The notes beneath the pieces are model-generated. The model was not told the DNA's origin. It did not search any database and worked only from the letters and a program-made list of their open reading frames with translations. Of a DNA stretch of 64,000 nt, positions 63,388 to 64,000 are shown piece after piece. The DNA lies in contig JAJDCQ010000136.1 of NCBI GenBank assembly GCA_029260755.1, positions 35,768 to 99,767 on the forward strand, read 5' to 3'. The stretch comes from Planctomycetota bacterium (GTDB lineage Bacteria > Planctomycetota > J058 > JAJDCQ01). How positions within the stretch are numbered: position 1 is the first letter of the stretch; the number at the start of each line of letters is the position of its first letter. A program made the translations under genes and the position numbers.

Positions 63388-63522
63388 GCGCATGCGGGAA
63401 TCGTCTTGCCGACGGCGGGGCGGGGTCGATGTGCGGCCTGCTTCGGAGCGGGGCGGGTGGGCCGAGCCGTCGGTTTCCCGTTCGCCACCTTGCGGGGAGG
63501 CCGGCGGTGGGGTCAGGCCGTC
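63388..63522. repeat. 135-bp direct repeat, copy 2
   Basis: Second copy of 59493-59627 with two differences, same orientation. Together the copies bound a 3.76-kb segment with three plus-strand genes (bPH, TPR-like, GspG-like). The copy runs into an inverted repeat at its right end. Confidence 0.88.
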
Positions 63523-63597
63523 TGCTTGCTGCTTGGTCGGAGCGGGACTGCCAGAGCGAACTCTCCTCCCAAGCCAGCAAGACAGAGGCCTGACCGA
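63511..63597. repeat. Imperfect inverted repeat at the right end of copy 2
   Basis: GGTCAGGCC...CTTGCTGCTTGG (63511-63536) pairs with CCAAGCCAGCAAG...GGCCTGACC (about 63569-63595) to form a stem of about 26 bp with a few mismatches and a loop of about 32 nt. The GGTCAGGCC tip resembles REP-type palindromes but differs from the GGTCAGGTCTC core of the cluster at 8887-9073. Confidence 0.65.
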
Positions 63598-64000
63598 ATG
63601 CCGGAGGGTTAAGCCTAACACCTAACCACGGTGGAACTCAGGACGCGACGAGGTCCCACCCCACTACGACCGGCGAACGGTCGGCGCACCGAGGTGGTCC
63701 TGCGCCGCCCCCTCCGACGTCACGCGGCTCGCTCTCTCCGGGCGGTCATCGGTTCGCTCATGGAGGGGGGCAGGGCAACTTCGCGCTCGGCGCCTGCTGC
63801 TGAATGTCCAACGTCTCGCCGCGCGCCAGCCCGCAGCGTCGCAAGAGTACAGGGGGGAACGTGCGGGCGTGACCATCCGGTCGCCCGGTTCATCCGGCCG
63901 CCCGCAGCCGGGTTCTCGGCTCGACACGAACGTCTCGAACCGAGACGGATCGCCGCCGGATCGGCTCGTAAGATGATACGGTAAAAACCCTATAATACAT
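63598..64000. other. Gene-poor stretch at window end with TATAAT near the edge
   Basis: No convincing gene. An open frame at 63631-63984 is arginine-rich and lacks a ribosome binding site or recognisable domain; I treat it as spurious. The AT-rich end holds TATAAT (63991-63996, plus strand), possibly the -10 of a gene beyond the window; no -35 box is clear. Confidence 0.5.

Noticed and set aside
63631..63984. A 117-codon ORF at the window end
   Set aside because: Arg/Ala/Pro-rich, no ribosome binding site or domain, and an overlapping frame on the other strand; typical GC-rich artefact.

Overview
The window is a very GC-rich bacterial chromosome segment, packed with genes. Its content best fits a Planctomycetota-like bacterium. 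The signs are three Hanks-type Ser/Thr kinases with a membrane anchor and TPR, Ig-like/sulfatase-modifying or other C-terminal modules, several HEAT-repeat envelope proteins, a MoxR / DUF58 / VWA cluster, giant TPR plus PQQ-propeller proteins and multi-PDZ HtrA paralogues. The phylum is inferred from these families, since no rRNA or tRNA gene is visible; a myxobacterium-like organism is the main alternative.

Layout. 1-5390: two overlapping kinase genes. 5396-13246: membrane HEAT protein, PolX-type DNA polymerase with PHP domain, a REP-like repeat cluster, a zinc-ribbon protein, another HEAT-like protein, a NYN/OST-HTH RNase-like protein and a secreted HEAT protein. 13247-13688: two long inverted-repeat elements (A and B). 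13689-17234: a fold-type-III PLP enzyme, a TauE/SafE transporter and a secreted coiled-coil protein. 17326-17605: repeat element C. 17602-46258: about 28.7 kb of thirteen genes all on the minus strand, many overlapping by 1-4 bases. In transcription order these are: anchored coiled-coil/Cys-rich protein, MoxR ATPase, 2406-aa TPR/PQQ protein, DUF58, BatA-like VWA protein, degenerate GspE-like protein, double-VWA protein, three HtrA paralogues (only one with an intact catalytic triad), a HExxH metallopeptidase-like protein, a HEAT lipoprotein and a bifunctional homocysteine S-methyltransferase/MTHFR. Most products of this block are predicted to be at or outside the membrane. A MoxR ATPase with VWA partners, HtrA-type proteases and scaffolds suggests an envelope assembly or quality-control machine; that role is inference.

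46492-51258: a third kinase, then three small minus-strand enzymes (MBL-fold, YjbQ, metallophosphoesterase) separated by elements D and E. 51444-57521: a fusion of a KptA-like and a perfect NUDIX domain, a secreted TPR-like protein, membrane and secreted hypotheticals and an SDR oxidoreductase. 57529-63300: a 59-codon small ORF, an SGNH membrane protein, a bPH-domain protein, a secreted TPR-like protein and a GspG-like pseudopilin. The last three lie between two nearly identical 135-bp direct repeats. 63301-64000: repeats and no convincing gene.

The most unusual content is the repeat system. Elements C, D and E (280-296 bp) begin and end at CTAG, carry terminal inverted repeats and an inner pair of inverted arms built from 8-nt tandem units, and each lies right after the stop codon of a minus-strand gene. 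Elements A and B have different sequences but the same unit-built arm design. Several first genes also carry -10-like hexamers 5-12 nt before the start codon, which suggests leaderless or very short-leader transcripts.
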